Positions 16,837 to 24,261 of a stretch of DNA of 34,939 bases are shown one piece after another (the first letter of the stretch is position 1; every line of letters starts with the position of its first letter). A program made the translations under genes and the position numbers. The DNA is taken from NCBI RefSeq assembly GCF_003026475.1, contig NZ_PYMC01000027.1, positions 1-34,939 on the forward strand. The letters are read 5' to 3'. The notes beneath the pieces are model-generated. The model was given only the letters and a program-made list of their open reading frames with translations, was not told where the DNA came from and made no database searches. The DNA comes from Photobacterium lipolyticum. GTDB lineage: Bacteria > Pseudomonadota > Gammaproteobacteria > Enterobacterales > Vibrionaceae.

Positions 16837-17592
16837 TTATTGCATATGGGCTGTACGCATATCAGGCTGCTCACTGCGCAACGTAACACGACGGTCAAAG
16901 AAGTCACTTTCAAAGTTTTGCTCTGATTTAACTGGCTCTAAATCCCCGTAGGCTTCTACGTCAAACTGTCTACGATCAACTCCTCGCGTCTCCAGGTATT
17001 CACTTACCGCATCCACACGGCGCATGGATAAGGCCAAGTTCTTCTGACTGTCACCACGGCGGTCTGCATAACCCGACAGCAGCCATTTTACTTTCGGTGC
17101 TTGCTTCATTAATCCTGCCAACTCATCAAGCTGCTGCTGAAAGTGAGGTTCAATCAAATCTGAACCGGTGCGAAAGTGCACATTCGTCTCAAGAGCTAAA
17201 TCCAACTCCCGCGGTTCATCCCTTTGCACTTGCAGATCTTGCTGCAGGTGAGCAATCTCAGTTTGAGCCTGGTTAAATTTCTGACTGACTCGCTCAAGCT
17301 CAGTATTACGTGCAGACAGTTCCATCAGCTCTTCATCTTGTGACTTTATGTACTCTTCCTGACCGACAGTCGTACCGACAATGCCACCTACAATCGCACC
17401 AATCATGGCACCTGCAGGGCCGCCGACTAGTGCGCCCAGCGCGGCTCCCGAGCCTAAGCCAATAAGTTGTTCCTGCTCAGCCACAATGTAGTGAACCTGT
17501 GCGGCATCAGCCTCACTTGCCTGTACAGTTGGGGCTATTGCCGAAGCAAGCAGAGTGGTAGCAATCATTGTTGGGATAAGCTGCTTTTTCAT
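16837..17592 (-). CDS. pdsO: PdsO: OmpA-family protein of the proteobacterial dedicated sortase system
   Basis: Codes for 251 residues. Signal peptide (MKKQLIPTMIATTLLASAIA, cleavage near VQA-SEA), then a glycine-zipper membrane segment (GSGAALGALVGGPAGAMIGA, GGIVGTTVG, about 47-77), a coiled coil (about 80-125), and a C-terminal OmpA-like peptidoglycan-binding domain (about 133-240: LETNVHFRTGSDLI, LSGYADRRGDSQKNLALSMR, RRV). This glycine zipper, coiled coil and OmpA order is that of PdsO (as I recall TIGR03789), an envelope protein accompanying class-GN sortases. GAGGAAAAC precedes the ATG. Divergent from pdsR/pdsS, it heads an operon with the 75-residue gene. The family call rests on architecture and neighbours. 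Confidence 0.82.
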   Translation of the reverse strand: MKKQLIPTMIATTLLASAIAPTVQASEADAAQVHYIVAEQEQLIGLGSGAALGALVGGPAGAMIGAIVGGIVGTTVGQEEYIKSQDEELMELSARNTELERVSQKFNQAQTEIAHLQQDLQVQRDEPRELDLALETNVHFRTGSDLIEPHFQQQLDELAGLMKQAPKVKWLLSGYADRRGDSQKNLALSMRRVDAVSEYLETRGVDRRQFDVEAYGDLEPVKSEQNFESDFFDRRVTLRSEQPDMRTAHMQ

Positions 17593-17845
17593 TTTGTTTT
17601 CCTCATCAGTTTTTCTGGCTCTGTGGTTAGAACTAACGGTCTTGTTGAAACAAGTGCTCCCGTTTCGATGAGGTCATTAAACCAAACGGTTCTGGCAATA
17701 TCGGGGATGAAAAAAGGCAATGTGGTGATCAAATGTGGCAGAAAAATGGCAATCTGTTTTCCGTGCTTTTTTAGCTAACTTTTTGTTGTATAGTCAGCAC
17801 ATAAAGCGGTATGTACGCTAGAAATACAAGATAACAAGGGACCCC
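17593..17845. promoter_or_regulatory. Divergent promoter region of pdsO and pdsR
   Basis: A 253-base spacer. TATAGT (17789-17794) is a plausible -10 for pdsR, 51 bases before its ATG, with a poor -35. GTTAG-AA-CTAAC (17626-17637) is a short inverted repeat close to pdsO that could be a regulator site. Neither is proven. Confidence 0.35.
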
Positions 17846-18532
17846 ATGAAAAGAATCGCCATAGTCGAAGATGAAACTGCAATCCGTGAAAACTACATCG
17901 ATGTATTAAAGAAGCATGGATACAGTGTACAAGGCTATGATAATCGCCCGTGTGCGCTCACTGCATTCGAGCAACGTTTGCCCGACCTCGCGATTATTGA
18001 TATTGGTTTGCAAGATGAAATTGATGGCGGCTTTTCCTTGTGCCAATCCTTACGGGCAATGTCGCCTACTGTTCCGATTATCTTTTTAACCGCCCGTGAC
18101 AGTGACTTTGATACCGTCTGCGGCTTACGAATGGGGGCTGATGACTACCTGACGAAAGACGTTAGCCTGCCTCACCTAATTGCTCGTATTGCCGCCCTTT
18201 TTCGACGCAGCGATTTAATGGCAACTCCGACAGAGCAAGAAAGCTTGATTGAACAAGGCTCGCTGACCATCGACAAAAACAAGATGCAGGTGTTCTGGAA
18301 ACAGCAACAAATAGATCTGACGGTCACTGAGTTCTGGATGATCTACGCCCTCGCCAAACGACCCGGACACGTAAAAAGCCGTGATGACTTAATGCGAGAA
18401 GCACAGGTCGTCGTTGATGACAGTACGATCACTTCTCACGTCAAACGTGTTCGTAAGAAATTCGTACAAAGTGATGCCACATTTGACTGCATCCATACCG
18501 TTTATGGTATGGGCTATCGCTGGGGATCATAA
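17846..18532 (+). CDS. pdsR: PdsR: sortase-system response regulator (OmpR/PhoB type)
   Basis: Codes for 228 residues. Receiver domain 1-120 with acidic pair E8-D9, phosphoacceptor D52 (LAIIDIGLQDE) and K104 (DDYLTKDVSLPHL); winged-helix DNA-binding domain about 130-227 (TVTEFWMIYALAKRPGHVKS, TITSHVKRVRKKF, VYGMGYRW). The KDVSLPHL and VVVDDSTITSHVKRVRKKF stretches fit the PdsR subgroup (as I recall TIGR03787). It is followed 5 bases later by its kinase gene and divergent from pdsO, its most likely target. Confidence 0.85.
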   Translation: MKRIAIVEDETAIRENYIDVLKKHGYSVQGYDNRPCALTAFEQRLPDLAIIDIGLQDEIDGGFSLCQSLRAMSPTVPIIFLTARDSDFDTVCGLRMGADDYLTKDVSLPHLIARIAALFRRSDLMATPTEQESLIEQGSLTIDKNKMQVFWKQQQIDLTVTEFWMIYALAKRPGHVKSRDDLMREAQVVVDDSTITSHVKRVRKKFVQSDATFDCIHTVYGMGYRWGS

Positions 18533-18537
18533 CTCTT

Positions 18538-20751
18538 ATGCTTGAATTACGCCTTGGTCTGCGTACCAAAGTCATTTTGATTTCCAGTTTCCTGCTGATC
18601 TTACCCTGGCTTGGATATAAATATGTCTGGGAAATGGAGAAGCTGCTACGTCAGGGACAAGAGCAGACGCTGATCGGCACTACCCGAGCGGTGGCGACTG
18701 CATTAAATGAACGTCCCAAACTATTTGATCGCCAGGCGAGTTTCTTGCAGTCCGTTGAAAAAGGCCGTGATTTGTACGCCTACGAGCTACATAATCCGAT
18801 ACAGCTCGACGGCAAGCTCAGGGATTGGGTAGAATATGATAACAAAATGATGGTCTATGGCCGCGATCATGTCCAGTTCAGCCGCCGCCCTTATACGGCA
18901 AACAGTATCAGCTTCAAACATATGGTCGGTAAGTATCAAGGCTACCTGTATGCGGTCTTTGCAGTAAAAGATAAGCAGCCTGTAATGCGTCGTGTCGGCA
19001 CCAAGCAAGTTGATCGCAGTGATCATATTGTTATTGCCATGACAACATCAGATGGCGACTTCCAGCGCTATGTTATTTCTCCTTATGAAGACGGCTGGGT
19101 AAATGCGTTTCAGATTTCCGAGAAAGATGCTGATAGCATGCAGAGTGACACTCAACGTTCAAATACCGATCCAACCAGTATTGCCTCTGCACCTGTGGTT
19201 ACGGAAAGTAATATTCAGGGCTACTGGCGAACAACTGAGCAAGGCTACAACTTAGAACTTCGCATTCCATTAGCTTTGCTTGGCAGTAAATTAGGATTTG
19301 CCTTTTATGATGTCAATAATGAACGGGATCGAGAAATCGACACCATCATTGGTACTTCAAATACTTCACACCTGAATCGTCTTGGCACGATCTTAATACC
19401 CTCGCCTGATATTGACAATATTTTGAAAGGCATGGGGCACACCAGTTCACGCATCTGGATCATTGATCGCCACCAGCGGGTTTTAGCACAAACCGGCGAT
19501 ATTCAGGAGTCAAACGGGGTGTGGTCCACATCCATCAAATATGGCGAAGAGGCTGACTCCTGGTGGACACATTTCGAAAAGACATTTTTGCACCCGCTAT
19601 ATTATAAATTTTTGATTTCAGAGCCGGTCGATTTTGTCGACTCCCAGCAAGATGCCGCTTATCTGAAAGGAGTTCATATCTCTCAGGCACTGCAAGGCAG
19701 AGGCTACTCTCACTGGCGTTTATCAGGAGACAGCAATGCCATGATCTTAGCTGCCGCTTATCCAATCTGGCTGGGTAACAATGTGATGGGGGCGGTTGTA
19801 GCTGAAGAGTCCACCAGTGGAATTCAGACTCTACGTAATCGTGCGCTGGAAAAACTGTTCAATGTCATTCTGGCAATCATTGCAATTGGAACAATTACTC
19901 TCTTCTTATTTGCATCTAATATTTCATCACGTATTCGTTTGCTACGCGATGAAGCAGAACAAGCAATAGACAGCCAGGGCCGGATCAAAAAAACCATCTC
20001 GCCAACCAACGGAACAGACGAAATCGGAGATTTATCGCGGAGCTTAGCGGCAATGGTCGGTCGCTTGGGCCAGTATAATCATTATCTCGAAAACTTATCT
20101 TCGCGATTGTCTCATGAGCTCAGAACGCCAGTCGCGGTAGTACGCTCATCGATTGAAAACTTATCGATGCAAAATCAAGATGAAGATTCGCAGCGTTACA
20201 TTGCCCGGGCTCATGATGGTATTCATCGCTTAAGCACCATTCTGTCAAATATGACCGAAGCGACACGGATTGAGCAGAGCTTGCAGGGTGCGGAAAAAGA
20301 GTATTTTCCATTCAATGAACTGGTCACGGGCTGTATGCAGGGCTACCAGATGGCGTATCCGGCTCAGTCTTTTAACGTGAAGGTACCTGATTCTGCAATA
20401 ATGATTAACGGCGCGCCTGACTACCTTGCACAACTGCTGGATAAATTGATAGCCAATGCAGAAGACTTCAGCCGGAACCAAAACCCAATTGAAGTAACTC
20501 TGGAGCGACACAATAATGAAGCACGTCTGGTGGTGAGTAACCAAGGCCCGCCGTTGCCAGAAAACATGGCCGATCAACTGCTCAACTCAATGGTATCTGT
20601 TCGTACGCAAGATAAACAAACCAAACCACACTTAGGTCTGGGCCTATTTATCGCTCGTTTAATTTCCGAATATCATCTGGGCAGCATCCGATTACGTAAC
20701 AGAGATGATAACAAAGGGGTAGAAGCCATCCTATTGCTACCTCTTTCTTAA
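18538..20751 (+). CDS. pdsS: PdsS: sortase-system sensor histidine kinase with CBM9-like periplasmic domain
   Basis: Codes for 737 residues. TM1 is at about 11-27 (VILISSFLLILPWLGY), followed by a very large periplasmic region to TM2 at about 438-460. Residues about 84-285 look like a carbohydrate-binding CBM9/DOMON-like sandwich (IQLDGKLRDWVEY, GYLYAVFAVKD, GYNLELRIPLALLG, KLGFAFYDVNNERD). A HAMP-like linker, the phosphoacceptor H526 (SRLSHELRTPVAVV), N box (LDKLIANAEDFS) and G box (HLGLGLFIARL) follow. The opening LRLGLRTKVILISSFLLILP and length fit the PdsS family (as I recall TIGR03785). The sensor domain suggests it senses a sugar or envelope polymer; that is inference. It is translationally tied to pdsR. 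Confidence 0.85.
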   Translation: MLELRLGLRTKVILISSFLLILPWLGYKYVWEMEKLLRQGQEQTLIGTTRAVATALNERPKLFDRQASFLQSVEKGRDLYAYELHNPIQLDGKLRDWVEYDNKMMVYGRDHVQFSRRPYTANSISFKHMVGKYQGYLYAVFAVKDKQPVMRRVGTKQVDRSDHIVIAMTTSDGDFQRYVISPYEDGWVNAFQISEKDADSMQSDTQRSNTDPTSIASAPVVTESNIQGYWRTTEQGYNLELRIPLALLGSKLGFAFYDVNNERDREIDTIIGTSNTSHLNRLGTILIPSPDIDNILKGMGHTSSRIWIIDRHQRVLAQTGDIQESNGVWSTSIKYGEEADSWWTHFEKTFLHPLYYKFLISEPVDFVDSQQDAAYLKGVHISQALQGRGYSHWRLSGDSNAMILAAAYPIWLGNNVMGAVVAEESTSGIQTLRNRALEKLFNVILAIIAIGTITLFLFASNISSRIRLLRDEAEQAIDSQGRIKKTISPTNGTDEIGDLSRSLAAMVGRLGQYNHYLENLSSRLSHELRTPVAVVRSSIENLSMQNQDEDSQRYIARAHDGIHRLSTILSNMTEATRIEQSLQGAEKEYFPFNELVTGCMQGYQMAYPAQSFNVKVPDSAIMINGAPDYLAQLLDKLIANAEDFSRNQNPIEVTLERHNNEARLVVSNQGPPLPENMADQLLNSMVSVRTQDKQTKPHLGLGLFIARLISEYHLGSIRLRNRDDNKGVEAILLLPLS

Positions 20752-20808
20752 CAAAACAGCCTGTTTATGGATGACATGCCCATATTTAGTGAGCATTCAG
20801 CGGTATTA

Positions 20809-20898
20809 TTATGCCGATACCGCTGCCATAAATAAACCAATGGCAATAATAATAGCAGCAACCGCTAGCAGAACTTCAAAAAGCATTTCTTGCATCAT
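20809..20898 (-). CDS. Very small membrane peptide, 29 residues
   Basis: ATG at 20898 (a second ATG follows at once), tandem TAA TAA stops. The peptide opens MMQEMLFEVLLAVAAIIIAI and ends GLFMAAVSA: one continuous hydrophobic helix with almost no charge apart from two glutamates near the start. Such peptides are known as single-helix membrane regulators in enterobacteria. The ribosome site (GTTGGATAA) is weak. An AGCGGTAT/ATACCGCT inverted repeat overlaps the stop region. The clean hydrophobic design in an otherwise gene-free gap supports it, but length alone cannot prove it. Confidence 0.4.
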   Translation of the reverse strand: MMQEMLFEVLLAVAAIIIAIGLFMAAVSA

Positions 20899-21285
20899 TT
20901 ATCCAACCCGTAAACACCAAAATCCTAATTTTCAGTGCCATGTTTTACCCAGCAAGTTATCACTTATTTATAACATAAACAATAAACTAATAATGGTATT
21001 CAATATTTCATCCGTTTTTACAATACCCACGCAATATTACAAGAAGAAACTAAATCTAACCTGAACAACGCCACCTTTATAACATAGCAATGACTCCCCA
21101 GCTTTAACCATCAAAAAGTAAACAATACTTAAGAGTAAGATGGAACCTCACACTGCAAAAAAATGTAACTGTGAAATATTTTCTTGTGTTTATTCGCATT
21201 GATATTCAAAGCCGCTTGCTGTCACTGCAATAATCAAAGATGCTGTTTCATTCATTCTTACGCTGCCATTCTTACACTGTACCCC
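20899..21285. other. Gene-free AT-rich spacer
   Basis: About 390 bases, strongly AT-rich. Short frames through it have poor composition and no ribosome sites. No terminator follows pdsS that I can see, and no promoter is distinct. Confidence 0.45.
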
Positions 21286-21939
21286 ATGAAAGGATTATTA
21301 GTCTTACTGCTCATATTCGTTATTCCCCCTCTCTTTGCTGTAGACCAGCAAGGCACAGCAACACAACCCTCAGTTAGACGAAAGCAAGACATCTCGCTGC
21401 CCTTTAATGAATATTATGCACTGGCATTACTGGCAAAATGGCGAGTCAGTAGTATAGAGCTACCACAACATACTGATTTTTTTAATGATATCGATGGTAA
21501 TGACATTTACGGAGCTGATCTGAATAACAATCAGATCCGAGATGACTATGAAAAAATGCTACTTTCAAGCTATGAAAGGCCTGAATACGTCGTTATGGGG
21601 ATACTCGCGACCAAGAAGTGGAACATACTGTTTGATGTCTACACAAACAACGTTCAAATACACACGTTACAACAAGCAAAGACAATATTCATCGATAACA
21701 TTGCCATCAATCGTTGCTATTACGACCTGCAACAAATTGACCGACATTTAGCATCGCCAATATTAGCTTACTTTAATACCGACGACCGTCTGAACGCGAA
21801 AAGATTAGCCGAAGAGCAGCTATTGGCTGCCATCGGTGAAAATCATCATACATTGGTATTCCACAACCAACCTTGCGAGATTTTTTCCGAATTATTAAAA
21901 GTCGCCCTAAATTCAGAACAAGCCCTAGCGTTCAGATAA
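21286..21939 (+). CDS. Secreted protein with EF-hand-like loop, possibly frameshifted at its 3' end
   Basis: Codes for 217 residues from the ATG at 21286 (an upstream extension in frame is dropped because MKGLLVLLLIFVIPPLFA is a clean signal peptide, cleaved before VDQQ). The mature protein contains DGNDIYGADLNNNQIRDDYE: acidic residues spaced like a calcium-binding EF-hand/dockerin loop (D-L-N-N-N-Q-I-R-D-D-Y-E). The rest is helical with two cysteines (NRCYYD, NQPCEIF). No family is recognised. The frame stops at 21939, 196 bases short of the terminator, and another frame then reads like protein to 22127, so the gene may be disrupted. Confidence 0.6.
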   Translation: MKGLLVLLLIFVIPPLFAVDQQGTATQPSVRRKQDISLPFNEYYALALLAKWRVSSIELPQHTDFFNDIDGNDIYGADLNNNQIRDDYEKMLLSSYERPEYVVMGILATKKWNILFDVYTNNVQIHTLQQAKTIFIDNIAINRCYYDLQQIDRHLASPILAYFNTDDRLNAKRLAEEQLLAAIGENHHTLVFHNQPCEIFSELLKVALNSEQALAFR

Positions 21940-22127
21940 ATCTATTCAATGACAGAAGCGTAGATTCAACATGCGAACCCTGCTATCTACCACACAAATA
22001 CGACACCATTTGGGAACCCCCTCTAGAAAATCACTTCTTCACAAATGTGTTTGAAAGAAAACGTCATTCCTACACACATTTCGTTCGGATCGAGTTCCCA
22101 GAGGAATCTCTGAATCTCGCATCTTAA
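21922..22127 (+). pseudogene. Possible displaced 3' end of the preceding secreted-protein gene
   Basis: In a different frame from the preceding gene, this stretch reads without interruption as protein-like sequence (INLFNDRS, STCEPCYLPHKYDTIWEPPL, SYTHFVRIEFPEESLNLAS) and its stop lies only 8 bases before a strong terminator. It has no ribosome site or sensible start of its own. A one- or two-base indel near 21920-21935 would join it to the upstream gene. An artefact of sequencing is also possible. Confidence 0.4.
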
Positions 22128-22135
22128 CTAGCAAA

Positions 22136-22159
22136 AAAAGCACAGACGTCTGTGCTTTT
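22136..22159. terminator. Bidirectional terminator, perfect 24-bp palindrome
   Basis: AAAAGCACAGAC is followed directly by its reverse complement, with extra A on the left and TATTT on the right. It separates the plus-strand secreted-protein gene from the minus-strand VOC gene. Confidence 0.88.
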
Positions 22160-22179
22160 ATTTAGATATTATGCGGATT

Positions 22180-22578
22180 TTATATTGCCCAATCAGAATT
22201 TTGCAGCACGACTCGATAACCATCAACATCTTCAAATGTCTTACCGATTCGCTCCCAGTATGGATTATTCGAGTCAGCTACAGCGAAACCGGCATCAATC
22301 ATGCCACGACATGCCCGCTCCCATTCGCGGCTACAGGCAATATAAAACACCAGCAAGTGATCTTGTGTTGGTGCCTTGCCAACAGTGACACCACGTTCTT
22401 GGGTAAATTCTAAATGATAAGGGTGTTTTGAATGACTAAGTACTACACCATCAAATCCATCATGATCATCAAATTGTTTTACCATTTCAAAACCCAACGC
22501 TTTGCTATACATCAAAGCGATTTGTTTCAAATTGTCAGTTGGTCTTACAACGCGGAGTGTCGCGTCTTTAGGTATCAT
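22180..22578 (-). CDS. VOC (glyoxalase/bleomycin-resistance fold) family protein
   Basis: Codes for 132 residues, two beta-alpha-beta-beta-beta units as in the vicinal-oxygen-chelate fold: the first begins RVVRPTDNLKQIALMYSKAL with the GF..V. strand and HLEFT; the second contains REWERACRGMIDAGF and ends EDVDGYRVVLQNS. The D-x-D-G-Y-R-V-V-L-Q strand is the family hallmark. Members are metal-dependent lyases, dioxygenases or antibiotic-binding proteins; the reaction here is unknown. AAAGGATG precedes the ATG. It appears to be a single-gene unit with a terminator just past its stop. Confidence 0.85.
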   Translation of the reverse strand: MIPKDATLRVVRPTDNLKQIALMYSKALGFEMVKQFDDHDGFDGVVLSHSKHPYHLEFTQERGVTVGKAPTQDHLLVFYIACSREWERACRGMIDAGFAVADSNNPYWERIGKTFEDVDGYRVVLQNSDWAI

Positions 22579-23580
22579 AGCCGTATCATCCTTTGATCTT
22601 AGTACACCATAACCAAACGGTCGCTCGTTATATAGGGAAGTGACGATCAGCGACTCTTTTTATATGTTTGGTTAACTCACAGACAATTCTTATGAATCAA
22701 AAAAAAATGACTGTCTCTTATACTGTTGCAGCTCAGACCGATACCGTCAAGTGATTAAAGGGATAATCTGGAAGGTAACATTCCGCTTTGTCGAGCAAAG
22801 CACAATATCGCAAAATTCCTTACTTGTTTACTCAGGATTATTCTATTTATAACAATCGCCACTCTTATAAATAACTACAGTAAGAAGCATAAAGAAAGTG
22901 GAAAAATGCCACTTCCTTTAGAACCATTCACATTGACTTTAATTAGAACAGCCCCTCCGTATATTCGTTATATCATTTTTGACGTTAAACCTGCCATTAA
23001 TGATATGCTTTATACTGAATTGGGCCCGTACATTTAATAATCAGGATGAAGCTTAACTAATGCTAAAATTCGCCAGACGGTAACAGCGATAAACTGTCTG
23101 GGGTGAATTTATTAAAACTGATTAATGCTTTTTTAGGAAGCTAAATAGACATCGTTACCTTGGTAACATGCTTGGCAATAATATTTCCGGTTGGATCTTT
23201 CTAATCATACCTAAAAGTATCAATATCGATTTTCCTATACTATTTCATGTCAGTTCGTATGAGCTTGAAGCTTTCTAACAGCTGTCTGTACATGACCATC
23301 ACTCAATGCCTCAACAGCACACCAAATCACGTTTTCCGATTTTGCCCGTAATTCACTACGACTCTTCTGCCAAAGGAAGTCTAGCGGCACCGGTGGTCTT
23401 TTTACTGCAAGAAAAACAAGTATACCCAAGAGACTTCAAGATGCAGGATTCAGAGAGAGCTCGGCGAGTTAATTTTACTGCCCGAGATATCACAAAAAAG
23501 TCATCGACATTTTTTTCACCCTTTTTTGTGCCATCATATATACCCAAACCCCGCCAAAATGTGTGAACACAGATAACACG
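22579..23580. other. One-kilobase gene-free region with repeat relics
   Basis: No frame here has both a ribosome site and protein-like composition. Visible structures are: CTGTCTCTTATAC (22711-22723), matching the outer 13 bases of the Tn5-type mosaic end; AAGTGG/CCACTT (22896-22914); an AAATTC..CAGAC/GTCTG..GAATTT stem (23066-23110); the GTTACC-TT-GGTAAC palindrome (23154-23167); and a stretch at about 23420-23470 that resembles a dispersed Vibrionaceae repeat. The response-regulator promoter must lie near the right end. Confidence 0.5.
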
Positions 23581-24261
23581 ATGAAATTACTTCTCATTGA
23601 AGACCATCAAGACATTGCTGGTGTCATTTTCGATTTCTTCGAAATCAAAGGTTACACCCTCGATTATGCAAACAATGGTCAGCATGGTTATGATCTCGCC
23701 AGTACTAACCATTACGATTTAATCATCCTGGATGTCATGCTTCCTCGGATGAATGGCTTTACCGTGTGCCAGAAACTGCGAGAACAAGGCATAGATACGC
23801 CAATTCTGATGCTGACAGCACGCGATACTCGTGAAGATACATTAGAAGGATTTGCGCAGGGCGCCGACGATTATCTGGTGAAGCCTTTTGATCTTGAGAT
23901 ACTGGAAGCGAGAATAAAGTCGCTGACCCGCCGCCGCATTGGCAATAGCGCAACAAAAACACTTAACTTTGGCGATCTTGAGCTTGATCTGAATAGTCAC
24001 ATTGTCACCCGCAATGATTGTCAATTTTCGCTTAATCCAACGCTTTTTACCATCTTGAAGCTCATGATGCTCAGAGCTCCGAATATCGTGACTAAAGAAG
24101 AAGTTATTTCAGCGCTATGGGGCGATGATGAACCTGAGGGAAATGTGCTGAGAAGTCACATTTATCAACTTCGCACTCAGATAGACAAACCATTTAAGTA
24201 CTCATACATCAAAACGGTACCTAAAGTAGGTTATCAACTTATTCGTGAGAAGACAGAGTGA
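23581..24261 (+). CDS. OmpR/PhoB-type response regulator
   Basis: Codes for 226 residues. Receiver domain with E7-D8, phosphoacceptor D51 (LIILDVMLPRMNGF) and K101 (DDYLVKPFDLEILEARIK); C-terminal winged helix (about 125-225: LNPTLFTILKLMMLRAPNIV, VLRSHIYQLRTQIDKPF, IKTVPKVGYQLI). The frame extends to a GTG at 23563, but the ATG at 23581 gives the usual MKLLLIEDHQD start. Its stop overlaps the kinase start by 4 bases, so the two are translationally coupled. The general layout is like the CarRS/VprAB envelope systems of vibrios, but I cannot assign orthology. Confidence 0.88.
   Translation: MKLLLIEDHQDIAGVIFDFFEIKGYTLDYANNGQHGYDLASTNHYDLIILDVMLPRMNGFTVCQKLREQGIDTPILMLTARDTREDTLEGFAQGADDYLVKPFDLEILEARIKSLTRRRIGNSATKTLNFGDLELDLNSHIVTRNDCQFSLNPTLFTILKLMMLRAPNIVTKEEVISALWGDDEPEGNVLRSHIYQLRTQIDKPFKYSYIKTVPKVGYQLIREKTE

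Noticed and set aside
20771..21064. 97-residue plus-strand frame after pdsS
   Set aside because: Composition is that of AT-rich noncoding DNA; the minus-strand 29-residue peptide in the same place is more protein-like.
22694..22753. 20-residue frame beginning MNQKKMTVSY
   Set aside because: Very short, no ribosome site, and it runs across the transposon-end-like sequence.
23306..23566. 86-residue plus-strand frame before the second response regulator
   Set aside because: It overlaps the repeat-like stretch, has no ribosome site and no domain-like pattern; the minus-strand frame there is equally poor.
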